Assembly (NCBI GenBank): GCA_964020155.1
Contig: OZ026567.1
Coordinates: forward strand, 497,382 to 561,381
Direction of reading: 5' to 3'
Source: Chondrilla cf. caribensis
Lineage: Eukaryota; Porifera; Demospongiae; Chondrillida; Chondrillidae
Length of the DNA: 64,000 bases
Of the stretch, positions 14,624-26,366 are shown piece by piece (the stretch's first letter is position 1; each line of letters starts with the position of its first letter). The translations under genes and the position numbers were made by a program. The notes under the pieces were generated by a model. It saw only the letters and a program-made list of their open reading frames with translations. It did no database searches and was not told the DNA's origin.

Positions 14624-17600
14624 ATGGAAAAGAATCCCGGTAACTGTCGCATTTGTTCCAAGCCAACAGCGAGCGCCTCTGAGAGAAGGAAGAGACTGGC
14701 ACTCTTGGGTGATTCTGCAGAATCTGTGAGGCAGATCATCAAGTCATTCCTCCAGGAGAGTCTATTTACCCGAGGTTTAATTTCCAGTGAACCACGATTT
14801 TGCGAAGGTGACTTCATATGCAACGCCTGTATCACAGTGCTGAATAATTATGAAAAAGTTAGAAAACAACACAGAGAGCTCGAAGAAATTGTAAGGAGCA
14901 AATTACAAGCGGCATTTCCTGCTGTAGTGCAGCCTCTTTTTGAGCCACAATGCTCACCTATCGTATCAGCTTCTCCTCTGGGTAGAAGGCGCTCACGACC
15001 AGCACCTGCAGTCACGTCAACCCCTAAGCGCCTCCGATATCATTCTGGTGATGCAGAAATTTCAAGTGACATGGAACCCCGTGACAATCCTACACGTGTA
15101 AAGGTACAGCAAATTATACGAACTGTATATTATGTGTATGCTATTACGTATATGTACATATTAAGGCATATATATATATATATATCCCATGCATGCATTT
15201 TTTCATACAAAATGTAATTATTAATGTATCAAGTCTATAGCAAATTGAATGTTATACCGCATGCATGCAAATTGAATGTTATACTGCATGCATAATAAAA
15301 TGGAGGATTATTTAAACTAGTGGACTGCATTTTACAGCATTTATGCTTGTATTTGCAGGTTCTCATTTTATATCCTTCTCGTCCAATGTACTGCACACCG
15401 GCCTTTCATGACAGAGACATTATCAAAGCTGTAGCAAGAAAGAATTACAGTGCAGCAGTAAAACATGTTATGTCACACCATCAGATGAGAGGACTAATTG
15501 CTGCTCAAATCGGTCAAAAACTTCGAACTGAATTGAAGGTAGCAACGCGTGTTAGCAGCTCTTGCATCCTCAATGAGAACGATGCCACCAGCTTGAAGTC
15601 TTTCACTTGGGAAGGTCTCAGAAGTGATTTGACTCAACATTGTAGCCAGCTGCTACATTTGCTGGAGTTGTGCATTCCTAAGAAGAAACGGAGTGAAGCC
15701 AGTGGTGCCCTATCTTTGATCATTGCAATGCTTGCAAAGATCACAAACCAGAGGGCCAGGTTTGTACAAACGGTGCTAAGCCTGATATTGTTGTCAGGAC
15801 ACACCACAAATCAGGTACATACATGCATGACTGCATTTGAACTTGTTTATGCATTCCTGTCATGAATTGATTCCCTTATATGTAGACACAGTTGGCGTTG
15901 CGCCCCCTGATGCTCACTGTGCATCCAAACACATTGTATCATACTGAAGATCTGCTTCAGGCCCTCTGTGATAAAGATATTACAAGCAGGAGAGATGTTA
16001 TGGCTGATATATTAAGAAGAGATGTCTTAAATGTTGGTTGCATGCACAAATAAAACATGCATAGCTATATATATATAATGTGTATGTAAAATATGTATAA
16101 TTACATTAACTGTTTCACACGTCTATAATGCAGAGACCAGAAATGGCACAAATGCTAGGAAGTAGCAAGGAACAGTCAATTTTGATGACTACTTCAGATG
16201 GGGATGGCACTGTCATCAGTTGCAGCATGGAATCTGATCTGTCGGAATTTGACGGTGGAGATTCATTTCTGCAAAGTTTCCTAGATGTATACAGCTCTGC
16301 AGATGATTCAGAAGATGATGGCAATGATCATGAGGTAGAACAGCAATCCCCTGAAACACCTGAAATGTCTTATCTATCCTTTGTCGAATTGGAGCGCAGT
16401 GCAGACAAAGAAGTCCATGGTGATAGCCAACAGCAACCGAGTTCTGCTTCTACTGCCATAAGCATGCAACCATGGAATGGCTATTGCATATATGGGGACA
16501 ACATCGACAAAAATCTCCATCCACGTCATCAAACCGTGTCACGACAAACTAAATCCCTGCACTTATTTCATTCTTTTGCACAATTTGATCGTGTGAATCT
16601 CTTAGGAGTTTCAGACACTCCACCACTTTCATCAGTGGTTGAGCCCGAGCTATTGATGCCCTCTTTGTCTGATCTAGAATCAGTGAAGTCTCGGTTTGCA
16701 GTCATGATATCCCGGTATGTTGGTATAAAATTTATTACTTTTAATATTATGCAGTGCATGTTATTGATGGAATGGCTCTTATTATCATACATACTATATT
16801 ATTTTCCGAAAGAATTCTTGTCAACTGTGTACCACAGTTTGATAAGCACAGAAAAGCCATTGTGTGGCACATAGAACATGAAAAGCATGAAGAAATGAGT
16901 GCAAAATCAGTGATTGTAAGTCAGACTCTGCTTAATACATTATGTCAAACAAACAAGTACGTGCATATGTAAATGTGTGTGTGTACACCCTCTAGGCCTG
17001 TCGAAGTATATATTCTACCCTGAATATGTATATTATGCATGTAGGTCCCCCTTGGCGTAATTAATCGAAATGAGAATGTCACCTGGGAGATGGCTGACAT
17101 CATGGCCCGATTGCATTCATTAGTGCCCAAATTTGAAATGAAATCAGGTGAAGTGGAATGTCAGGTGAGTTACATAATCATAATGCATGCCGGTATATGT
17201 ATAGCTAATTCCTTATTGCTACTATAGACCATGATTGCATGTGGATTGCTGAATATTAATATAATATTTACATCGCAAACAGGTGTTCTCCAAAGTTCTT
17301 TTTGGAGGGGATCTCTTGACAGCTGAGAGAGCAAGGGGTGCGCAAAGGTGTCGAAGAAATGAACTTCTTCCTGAAGACCAACTGAAAGGTCTTGTCCCAG
17401 CAGCTGCAGATTGGCATGCTAAGCAGTGTCTTTTGCAGGTATTGTTCACTATTGTTTTCATTTTACCATGCAGTTTTGCTACATACTGTATCTATAATTA
17501 ATTAATAGTGCATTTGGAAGAGGCTGTATGATACAACCTCCAGTATGGACAAGGGCACCCTGTTTCAATTGAGAAATTTGCTCAATCGGACCCAGGTGAC

Positions 17601-18668
17601 TAAGGAGGTTAAAGCGAACGTTTCTGCTGCAGAAGACCTGCTCGAGATTGTCACCCAGGGACATGTTCTTGCTGCTGCTATGACTTTCAAGGAAGTTACC
17701 CAACTGGAGAAGCTGTCTTTGAGTGAGACCGAAACAATCACCTCCTTGAGTCAAGACATTGTCAATGCTTTTCTGGCACCTACATTCTTTGGAGATGGAA
17801 CTCTACCAAATGACAGAGTCGCGTTATATGCCAGAGAAGTAATGCTAATGGGTTTGATTTGGTACAGTTTAAGAGATGCCATTCGTGAAGGAGATGGACC
17901 TGCTGTGATGAGCTACTGGAAAGTAATGACCATGATGTTCAGACTTACGAACCATAGAAAGTATGTACTAGGTATACAATATGTACATTGTGTACGTAAT
18001 AATATTATGTAGTTGTTTGTGAAAACGTCCAACATGTTCTATTTTGACTTCCGTGACACGCAGATATGCATTTGAAGGGATTAACCTGGCCATGCAGCTC
18101 CACTATACCTTATCTGAAAGACTGCAGAAGCAGTTAATCTGGGGAAGATTCGTCAATACCAAGGGAAGAAAAGGTTGCAACATCCCTTGTGATTTGTACA
18201 TGGAGCACTTAAATCGGTATATATATATGTATATTTGTAGTGTTTATGAACCTGAATATGTACATTCATGGTTTGATTCAGCTTTTAAATTATCATTAGT
18301 CTACTATAAAATCTGTACATACATACAGCTACCTAAAGGACTTCATCCATGGACAGTTAGCCACCCAAGCAGAGTCCTCAATAGTGCGCCGTGCTAAGAG
18401 CATTGGATTTTTGATGGACTTGCATCAGAAGTTTGATGAGGGACTGACAAAGTCTAAACCCTTGCCTGGCCATCACACAAAACCCAAGACAACAGAAGAC
18501 ATCAAACTTGTGATAAAGGAGCTGATGTCACAGGAAATATTCAATGTTAAGGATGCCCGACAGCACAGTAAATTTTCAAACTTTACACCACTCCTCCACA
18601 AAGTAAACAGAGACAAAATTGTCAAATGGATACACGAAACATGTCAACACATACTACACGATCAATAG
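14624..18668 (+). CDS. DUF6589-like transposase (ten exons)
   Basis: Ten exons join in frame to 995 aa: 14624-15103, 15359-15814, 15886-16032, 16134-16714, 16813-16915, 17045-17164, 17283-17438, 17509-17960, 18064-18216 and 18329-18668, all with GT-AG borders and matching phases. The N-terminus has paired cysteines C8-x2-C11 and C66-x2-C69, resembling a ZAD/treble-clef zinc finger for DNA binding. A Ser/Asp/Glu-rich acidic stretch follows in exon 4, then GYCIYGDNIDKN and RQTKSLHLFHSFA. Exon 7 holds LFGGDLLTAERARGAQR and DWHAKQ. I recognise these as conserved blocks of the family annotated DUF6589 in animals and fungi, considered transposase-derived. The aspartates in GDNID and GGDLLT are candidate catalytic residues (inference). 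No stop or frameshift is seen. The exon 3/4 border is the least certain. Confidence 0.8.
15104..15358 (+). other. Transposase intron 1, with AT repeat and palindromes
   Basis: GT-AG intron containing a (ta)n run at about 15171-15184 and repeated gcatgcat elements (an inverted, partly duplicated tract at 15247-15292). No gene content. Confidence 0.6.
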
Positions 18669-20148
18669 AGAAATTTGCTTTTGTACTCAGACTCACTACA
18701 TCTACTGCATTGACACACATTTGCACATACATCACAGCATGAACACAAGGGAATGTTACTATTTACATTGTCACCTTTTAAAAACTTCTTGTAAATGTAA
18801 AGTCTTCTGCACTCTGTTGTATTTCGCACGTATGATTTCATTTCTTCACTAGCATGTCGGTTATTCTTTGCTACTAAAATCGCTTTGGATGCATCTCTGT
18901 TCCTTCCAGCTCGGCCAATTTCTTGAGCATAATCTTCAATATCATTCGAAGGACCGATATGAATGACTTGCTTGATGTCTGGAATGTCAAGTCCCATTCC
19001 AAAGGCAATGGTAGCAAACACAACTCTTAAAAACGATGAATCCTTTTTAAAGGCGTTAATAATCTGTTCTTTCATTGCTGTGGTGGAAGCCCGAGTATAA
19101 ATTTCTCCAAAACGATTGCCTGGGATTGATGGTGCTCCACTAGGGTAGACAAAGGCCTCTTTCAAGAAATGTTTCAGGTAGGTGTACATAGTTCCGCAGT
19201 CCTCACATCTGTAAAACAACACAACACATACATCAGCATGCATGTATGCTGCATAGAGGAATTATGTCCATGCCTTACTTTCTGCAAAAAACCAATGTCT
19301 TGGGAAAAGTACTAGGACCACTTTTATGGGAAGATAGATAAACTCTCGCAATGTCCTGAACTACCTCAATCACCTCTTTCTTCTCAACTACGCTGAGGAA
19401 TATGTTAGGTCTTTCAGGGCTGGATGCAATAACTACAGGATTGGTCATATGGAGCGTGGATATGGCAGCATCGTAAACAGCTTTGCTTGCTGTTGCTGTC
19501 AATGCAAGGACATGTGTGTCTCTTGGTATGATGCTTCTGAGTTCACCAAGACGAAGGTAATCGAAACGAAAAGTCTCTCCCCTACATTGACAAAGTTCGA
19601 ATTCACCGATGAAAGCGCTCAAGGATGTAAGTGACCAAGATCCCAAAAAATACTCACCACTTCTTTATGCAGTGCGCTTCGTCAACCACAAAGGCAATCA
19701 AGTTACTTTGAAAAGGTTCTGACATGAGTACTTCCCGAACTCCCATTCCATGAAAGAGGTTTTCTGGAGTCAGAAACACGAGTTGGTGTTCACCTTCCTT
19801 AACGCGTTGCAAGGCACGGACATCATGCTGAATATCACCTAGAAATTCGGCACTAATATCCCGTGGAAGAAATCGTGCCTTCTGGTCAATCATGAGAGAG
19901 GCTAATGGCGTTACAACTAGCGCAATCGACGTTGGTCTTGTGTATCCTTTAAGGCGATCGAACACGGCCGGTAACAGTCCATAAATAAGCGATTTGCCAA
20001 AACCAGTCGGCAGTGACACAAAGACATCCTTTCCGGAGACAAAACGTTCAATGGCTGAGAACTGTTCTTCTTTCAAGAACTGATATCCGTGATCATTCGC
20101 AACTTCGCCGATTAAATCTCTAGTTACAACCGCTAGAGCAGCTGCCAT
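18662..20148 (-). CDS. RecQ-type superfamily 2 DNA helicase of the transposon
   Basis: Three exons on the minus strand, 20148-19658, 19581-19279 and 19208-18662, join in frame to 446 aa. Motif I is LPTGFGKS (~47-54), motif II is VVDEAHCIKKW (~153-163), motif III is LALTATAS, then TLVFCRK, then motifs V and VI with GMGLDIPDIKQVIH and EIGRAGRNRD. A cysteine cluster (CSCCDVCANVC) near the C-terminus resembles a shortened RecQ zinc-binding subdomain. No HRDC domain is seen, and the protein is shorter than cellular RecQ. The ATG at 20148 is chosen because upstream in-frame codons lack an ATG. Known role of the family: ATP-dependent 3'-5' DNA unwinding. Here it probably assists transposition (inference). 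Its stop lies inside the end of the convergent transposase gene. Confidence 0.88.
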
Positions 20149-20243
20149 CGTCGTCACATTGATTATAACAACAAGCGGTGAAATCAAAGCGTCACATTAA
20201 TAATTCACTCCCCCAAGGTTCCAGGGGTATTGAACATCGTCAC

Positions 20244-20316
20244 ATAGGAAATGTACCAGACCCTTTCCGCGCCGTAATAAAATGGAGGCCGGAAGGGTCT
20301 GGGCTACGTCAGACTA
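20244..20316 (-). repeat. Right terminal inverted repeat (73 bp)
   Basis: Exact reverse complement of 14379-14451. It is followed immediately by the second copy of gtgaaggag. Confidence 0.95.
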
Positions 20317-20856
20317 GTGAAGGAGTATACGAAGATGAACAAAACTCTGTACTGCAGCTGGTCGAGGATAACTTTCTGAAGCTGCTAGTGGTCTATAGAG
20401 TAGTCGGAAAGTTTGAGTTCGATTTCTTGATATAGTTTTTGTATATATACGGAAGTCTTCGTCGAGGTAAGTAGCTTGTATCTGTGTGATTGGTCGTTGA
20501 AACCATTCAGCTGTGCAGCGTCGACGTCAAGCTCAAGATTGCAAGGTGTGTAATATTGATATTGATTTTATCGTTTCTGTGACAGAACTAGAACAACTAG
20601 CTGCTGCTTCATTACTTACTATACAGTCGGTAAGCTTATAAGGTCGAATTTTGGATATTCCCCGTATACGGCAGTGCAGACATCTTCGAAATTCGTTGAC
20701 GTAACGAATGAAATGAAATGAAAAATTCGTTGACGTAACGTGTGTGTGTGTGTGTGTGTGTATGTGTGTGTGTGTGTGTGCACGTGTGTGTGTGTGTGTT
20801 CGAAATTTGATGATGTAACGTGTGTGTGTGTGTGTGTGTTCGAAATTTGATGATGT

Positions 20857-20927
<71 letters not shown>

Positions 20928-21210
20928 TTACTCACTTTGTACCGTTGAAACATAGACCATATCATCTGATACACATGTCAATGACCGCGGTCTAGGCGCT
21001 GCAGATGATCGCGTATCGCTCATGTGTCAGGACTACTGAGAACAGCTAGCTGTAGAGTATAACTAGCATTTATAGTGTCGCGACAGTACTACATAGGAAC
21101 ATAGTGTAACCTTTTAGTTGAGTCAGAGTCATAATATCGATTGTATATTGTGTGAGTGGGTAATGTATTGTGGAACCATTCACTGTAACGGAGTCGTGTG
21201 TATTTTTTGG
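20317..21210 (+). promoter_or_regulatory. Block D copy 2, right half, with expanded TG tracts
   Basis: Continues the interrupted block: first donor GTAAGT at about 20467, then the second segment. Here the usual exon end (ttcgaaattcgatgag/gtaagt) is replaced by three iterations of a unit ttcgaaattTgatgatgtaacg followed by (tg)n (20740-20927), with no GTAAGT donor. A 16-bp atgaa-type insert with an 18-bp duplication lies at 20689-20740. Confidence 0.5.
20740..20927. repeat. (TG)n microsatellite interleaved with a 22-bp unit
   Basis: Long TG runs separated by two copies of cgaaatttgatgatgtaacg. The block at 57048-57180 has the same structure with shorter runs, so it predates the segmental duplication. 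Confidence 0.9.
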
Positions 21211-21212
21211 AG

Positions 21213-22148
21213 GTACGTAAGTACTAGTTGGTAAGAACCCAGTTCCTCAGTATATGAAGAGTCATGTATTATTCATGTGTAAATTGACTCACTCCCCACT
21301 TGAATCTGAACCCTCAGTCACACATGGTCCTATGAATCCATCCATCTGTGTATAATAGATGAGCACTGCATATTGCTGCTGGTGTCCACTCATGATTACC
21401 GAGGAGTGTATATGTCTACTATATACCTGTAATATTGATTTTGTTGATCAATATAATACTGTTGATGTGGTCAGGTCATCACTTGTATGTATCTCTACCT
21501 ATAGCTGTTGCTGTGTACCTTCTGTGGTTGTATACCTGAACTTTGAACCTGTCAGAACCAAGTGGTAACTGACTGGAACAGTTGGTGAAGAAACCATTGA
21601 TTGACTCAAAGTATGTTATTGGAGTAACACCACAACAGTACATCTTGTGGACACAGATACACACAGTAATTGTAGTGGTTCTCGAGAACTATAAAAATAT
21701 ATGAATTTGAGAAGCAGAAGCGGGTTACGAAGTTGGTAATGGTTTAACGATCAAGAACGACAGACAGGGAAGACAAGAAGGATCTGAGGAAGATATCCTC
21801 ATCTGTAGTGAAGAAGGCCATATCCGACATCAACAATATTATTGATTCACCCACACTTGAATTTACTGTTCTTGAGGTAGTGCATGGTATATTAAATAGT
21901 ATCCATCTGTTCACAACAGCATTATGTACATACATGATTATGAGATATTATATTTCTATGGAGTGGCTATGTGCAATTAGAGCAGCATTATATCATTATG
22001 GGATGCTTTACAAAATGTTAAGGGAGTATTCACCCGTAACTGTGTACTACAGGATATCATGTTAATAGGATAGTGATATTAGCTGTGCATAATTGAACAA
22101 TGTAAACATTGCCTTTCTGGGAAGTGTGAAGTGTGTAGTGTGCTGATA
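21213..22148. repeat. Duplicated intergenic segment (pairs with 57460-59130)
   Basis: U block (21213-21355), B block (21463-21600), then a stretch at 21740-22145 whose counterpart is 58800-59145. A fragment around 21770-21890 reads as a lysine/isoleucine-rich open frame in both copies, but the frame is not kept through to a stop, so no gene is called. Confidence 0.6.
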
Positions 22149-22349
22149 CCGTATAGCGGGAAAGTTTCGCGGGACAAAACTTTCGCGAATCGCTCAATTT
22201 CGCAGATTTCGTGAAAAAAAGGTTTGCGTTTTTAACGCCCATTGCGTTAATTGATTGTCAGACGACTACGTCATTGAGTGTTCACGAATAAAACTTTCGC
22301 GAATGCCAGTTTCTTCGCGAAATTCGCGAAACTTTCCCGCTATACGGTA
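22147..22349. mobile_element. 199-bp TA-flanked MITE
   Basis: Terminal inverted repeats of 23 bp (ccgtatagcgggaaagtttc... at 22149; its complement ends at 22347) are flanked by TA on both sides. The paralogous segment at about 59130 (gtgctgatgcctagctt) lacks the insert, confirming both ends. The interior carries repeated aaaactttcgcgaat motifs and no coding capacity. The TA target suggests mobilisation by a Tc1/mariner- or Harbinger-type transposase. Confidence 0.85.
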
Positions 22350-22820
22350 TCTAGCTTATAAACAGTTAATGAGTATAGTTGCAACGAAACATTTCCAAAG
22401 CAGGAGTTTCTGCAATTACAACTCCTGGATCAATTGTTTGCCATTGGTGGATATTACAGCCAAAATATGCAGGCACCTTCCCTGTTCTATGGACATGACT
22501 TGGCATGCCAAGCTGTGTTGTGTTCTTCCAGTGTTATTGTTCCAAAGAATGTACTAAGCACTAACATTTGTTGTGATCAGTGGGATGATAACTGGTCACC
22601 TATAGACAAGATAACGATGTTGTCAACTTATGCATTCCTCAGCTGCTCTCTCATGCCTAGAACACACCTACATCTACTGTACAACAAATCACCACCTGTA
22701 ACATAACGTAACATGAACAAATATGAATGCACGTATGTGTAAACACCCACACACCTACAAAGAAATACACACATGTACAGTAATCATATAATAATAATTA
22801 TTATTATATACTTATACACA
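22350..22820. repeat. Duplicated segment matching 59145-59640
   Basis: Collinear with 59145-59640 at high identity, with small indels. Open frames such as 22434-22706 are broken in the other copy, so I see no gene. Confidence 0.6.
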
Positions 22821-22892
22821 CACTAGATGGTACAGTTGATGTGTTGGAATGTGGATTTGGGTTGTGAAGAAGTTTGTGTGTATGAGAGAAGT

Positions 22893-23059
<167 letters not shown>

Positions 23060-23279
23060 CCTATAGTACATAGTAGGTCCAGTCAGTAATTGTTACCTAG
23101 AACACCCATCTAGCTAGAGCATAATTAGCAACAGACTATAGAGTCATGGTAGTACTAGTATATAATATTTAGTCATAGCAAGATATATAGTGTATAATAT
23201 TGTATGAGTATGGCAATGAATTGTGAAACCATGTACTGTAACACAGCAGCTAGTATACATATTAGTGGTAGATATACTA

Positions 23280-23760
23280 TACGGCTAGTTTGGGAGAACC
23301 CAGTTCCTCGGTATATAAGGAGTCATGTAATACTGATGGGTAAGTATGACTCATGCACTGACCACTTGAATCTTGATCGATCCACAATATACAGTACCCA
23401 TGCAGTCCTATGAAACCATCTATCTGCACACTGAACACTGCTGGAATCCACTCATGGTTACTAAGGAGTACATGTCCAGTTTGCCTGCAAACATGCGTAT
23501 ATTCTGAGATGCCATTAAATTTTATTTTAACAGTTTCAACATTAACTTTCATTCTTAAGTATGCAAAAAACAAATTTGGGGAGATTATATTACAAACACA
23601 ACACAAGCAACATTTGTACAAGATCAGAAGATCACAAGGATTATATGTTGGATGCACATTAACGTGGTTCATGAACAGGATGCTATTCAGATAACTAGCA
23701 CCTCCATGGAATTCATATGAGACATGTGTCAACATAATCATCACTTCCCTCAGTTTAATC
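23280..23760. repeat. Diverged U-type block pairing with 59850-60310
   Basis: Recognisable as a diverged copy of the U block followed by sequence shared with 59990-60300. The minus-strand frame at 23277-23768 is partly preserved at 59989-60309 but carries a 20-odd-base length difference. I do not call a gene. Confidence 0.55.
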
Positions 23761-23869
23761 TGATTCATAGGGATATTTGCCAGCCTGAGGGTTAATACCC
23801 TAAGATTTGAGATTAACAGCCCTAGGTATGTTTACTGTTGAAAACTGATTAATATTATGATACAGCTGA

Positions 23870-24420
23870 ATATTCCGCCACTTTGATGATTTCGAATTTT
23901 CGATTCTGCGTATGTCCAGACCTTGTGGGAACTATTGTAGTGGGTGAGATTCTCCAGTATACGTGCGCGTTATTAGTCGTTGTTTCCTGTGAAGGAGTGC
24001 GCGCAAGATAAACATAAGAGGCTGTACGGGTCGAGGATAGCATTCTGAAGCTGCTACTGATTCATTGAATAGTCGAGTAGCTTATGGTCGATTTCTTGAT
24101 ACTCTCTGTATATAATATACGGAAGTCTTCGTCAAGGTAAGTAGTTTGAATCTGTGTGGTTCCACGTTGAAACCATTCAGTGTAGCTAGGCTTCAGTATA
24201 AGTCAAGATTATTTTTTTTCGTTAATGTAAGAGAACCAGAACACCTAGCTGCTGCTTCATTCAATAAACAGTCGAAAAGCTAATATTTTATTTTTTGAAT
24301 ACTCCGGTCCCAATTTACGGAGGTCGAGCGATCTAAGATATTCGGTGCATGAGGTAAGTAGCTTGTTTGTGATACTTGTACGCTGTTGAAACCATATATA
24401 TAGGTCATCTCGTCGCATCG
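23870..24420 (+). promoter_or_regulatory. Block D copy 3
   Basis: Shares gtgcgcgtta core (about 23962), AAG/GTAAGT near 24137 and a second GAG/GTAAGT near 24353 with the other D blocks, at lower identity. This copy points into the GTPase-less unit. Confidence 0.45.
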
Positions 24421-25440
24421 CTTACGCAGATAATATGACACGCAAGATCGTCGGGGTTACTTTGTGGTTTTTAGCTATGTAAACTATTGAAGGACCTAAT
24501 TACTAATAATTAGTAGTCACGAGCAGTTCACATGATGATCACGCGCATAACAGTCACAGCAGTATTTGCGAAATGCGCCATTAAAAAACTAATATTTATC
24601 TTATGAATTTGGCCAATATGTAGATATAGGATAGGGAGTTGTCTTGAGGATGAACGTTGGGCATATTACCATGAAACTATTATATTATGTCTGGCCAAAC
24701 TTGAATATGTTTTTTGACAATGATGTAAATTAAATGATTAACTCGTGACATGTGTGTGAGCTTATTGCAATTAAGCAATATTTTAGCTAATGTAGTTTCT
24801 TTTTACATTTTGCTGAGTTGTATGAAAGATAGAAAGACAACACAACAGACAAGATGTAGCTACAAGGTCAACCTAAATTCACTAGAACAGTTAATACCTT
24901 TCACCATTGTTTGTTTGAGATATCATGATGATTGCTTGTATATGGGTTTCTACTCACTCGAACATGTCCAGTGACATTTTGACAATGGACTATAATATGG
25001 ACTGCTCTATATAAGTGAACATGTCTGATGACATTGTTAACAACTGGGTATGACCTGGACTGTCTTTGTCTATCTTTATAATCCTAGAAATATTACATTT
25101 GCATTCAATGACATACAACTTAGCAAAATTACAACATAAGCCAATTTCATATGGTTTGTTGTAGCTTGTAATTACTTGATCAGCGAAGTAAAGCAGCTGC
25201 ACTTTTCAAAATTATAGTACAAGTGTGTGTGACAGCTAGGTTGGATGCATTAATTTGTGCTTCAAAATTACTTGTGGCAAAATAGGCAAATTTAAATGAG
25301 CAAAATTTGAGTGGCCATTTTTGATAGCTCAAACCAACATGTACACCTATGTTCATTATACACTTGACCACATCAAAGGAAATGCCCCCACATCATGGTA
25401 CAAGTCCAGTTTACCTGAATTATTATGCATGTAGATCCAT
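24420..25440. other. Unassigned intergenic stretch
   Basis: AT-rich and without repeated blocks or a credible gene. The ORF at 24750-24974 has no recognisable motif and no exon signals. Confidence 0.5.
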
Positions 25441-25446
25441 TATACT

Positions 25447-25945
25447 GTTGATGTGGTCAGTAGCATTACTTGTATGTATCTCTACCTATAGCTGTTGCTG
25501 TGTACCTTCTGTGATTGTATGCCTGAACTTTGAACCTGTGGAAACCAAGTGGTAACTGACTGGAACAGTTGGTGAAGAAACCATTGATTGTCTTGAAGTA
25601 TGTAAATTACAGCAACACCATATGAAAAATAGGCTGTAGCAGGTCCAACATGATATGCTGTATGTGTGTGACATGTCACTTATATGTAGCGTGGAACCTG
25701 TCTATTAAGATCATCAAATGACTAGGAATAGGATAGCATCTGTAGACAGGTACTCCCTGTAGAGGGATGATCCTGTGTGTGGCCCTTGTAGAGTTGGTCC
25801 CTGTAGGTGGTCCCTGTGGGCAGTCCCTGTGGGCAGTCCCTGTGGGCAATCCCTGTAGGTGGTCCCTGTAGGCGGTCCCTGTAGGTGGTCCCTGTAGGTG
25901 GTCCCTGTAGGCAGTCCCTGTAGGTGGTCCCTGTTGGTCGTCTCT
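25447..25945. repeat. B block plus 13-bp minisatellite
   Basis: B block at 25447-25590, then about 12 minisatellite units (25790-25945) with local ggcagtccctgtg variants. Same order as upstream of genes 2, 3 and 4. Confidence 0.75.
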
Positions 25946-26366
25946 ACAGTAGTTGTACCAAATTTAAGCTCATGTATTTCTTTCTGAATGGAATATTCTA
26001 TATTTCACATGCACTGACTTGTCAGACAGTACATGTTGGTATTCAACTTGGTATATAGTCACTGTTGCTGGACTACTTGCTATGTACTTCAAGTTACAGT
26101 GATGTCCTTGAAATCTACAAAGGAAGAATCCATTGCTACAACCCTCGCTTGTCTTGTTAGATAGTACACTACATGCCATGAACACTAAATTTGTATATAC
26201 GGTCACATTTATTGTCTATATTATGTGCACTATTGGGACACAGTGTGCATTATTTATTTTATTTTGTGCAGGTCCGTCCAGTTGATAAGATAACCTGTGT
26301 GTACCATCCCATCTCTCAGTTATTGCTGTGGCCCTCTTGTACCTCAACTACAAGTGAACTCTCCAC

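Larger units (their letters stand above)
14370..20325. mobile_element. AcademH-like DNA transposon, apparently intact
   Basis: Perfect 73-bp terminal inverted repeats lie at 14379-14451 and 20244-20316 (tagtctgacgtagcccagac... at the left, its exact reverse complement at the right). They are flanked by a direct repeat of at least 9 bp, gtgaaggag (14370-14378 and 20317-20325). It could be read as 10-11 bp because the next bases, ta, are shared with the repeat ends. The paralogous block at 56460 has one copy of this site and no insert. Inside are two convergent intact genes, a DUF6589-like transposase (+) and a RecQ-type helicase (-). The helicase-plus-transposase combination is what I know for the AcademH lineage of Academ transposons. 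The superfamily assignment is by architecture and needs a profile search. Confidence 0.85.

Noticed and set aside
16128..16874. Independent acidic-protein gene
   Set aside because: It is exon 4 of the transposase with intron read-through at the end; phases fit the flanking exons.
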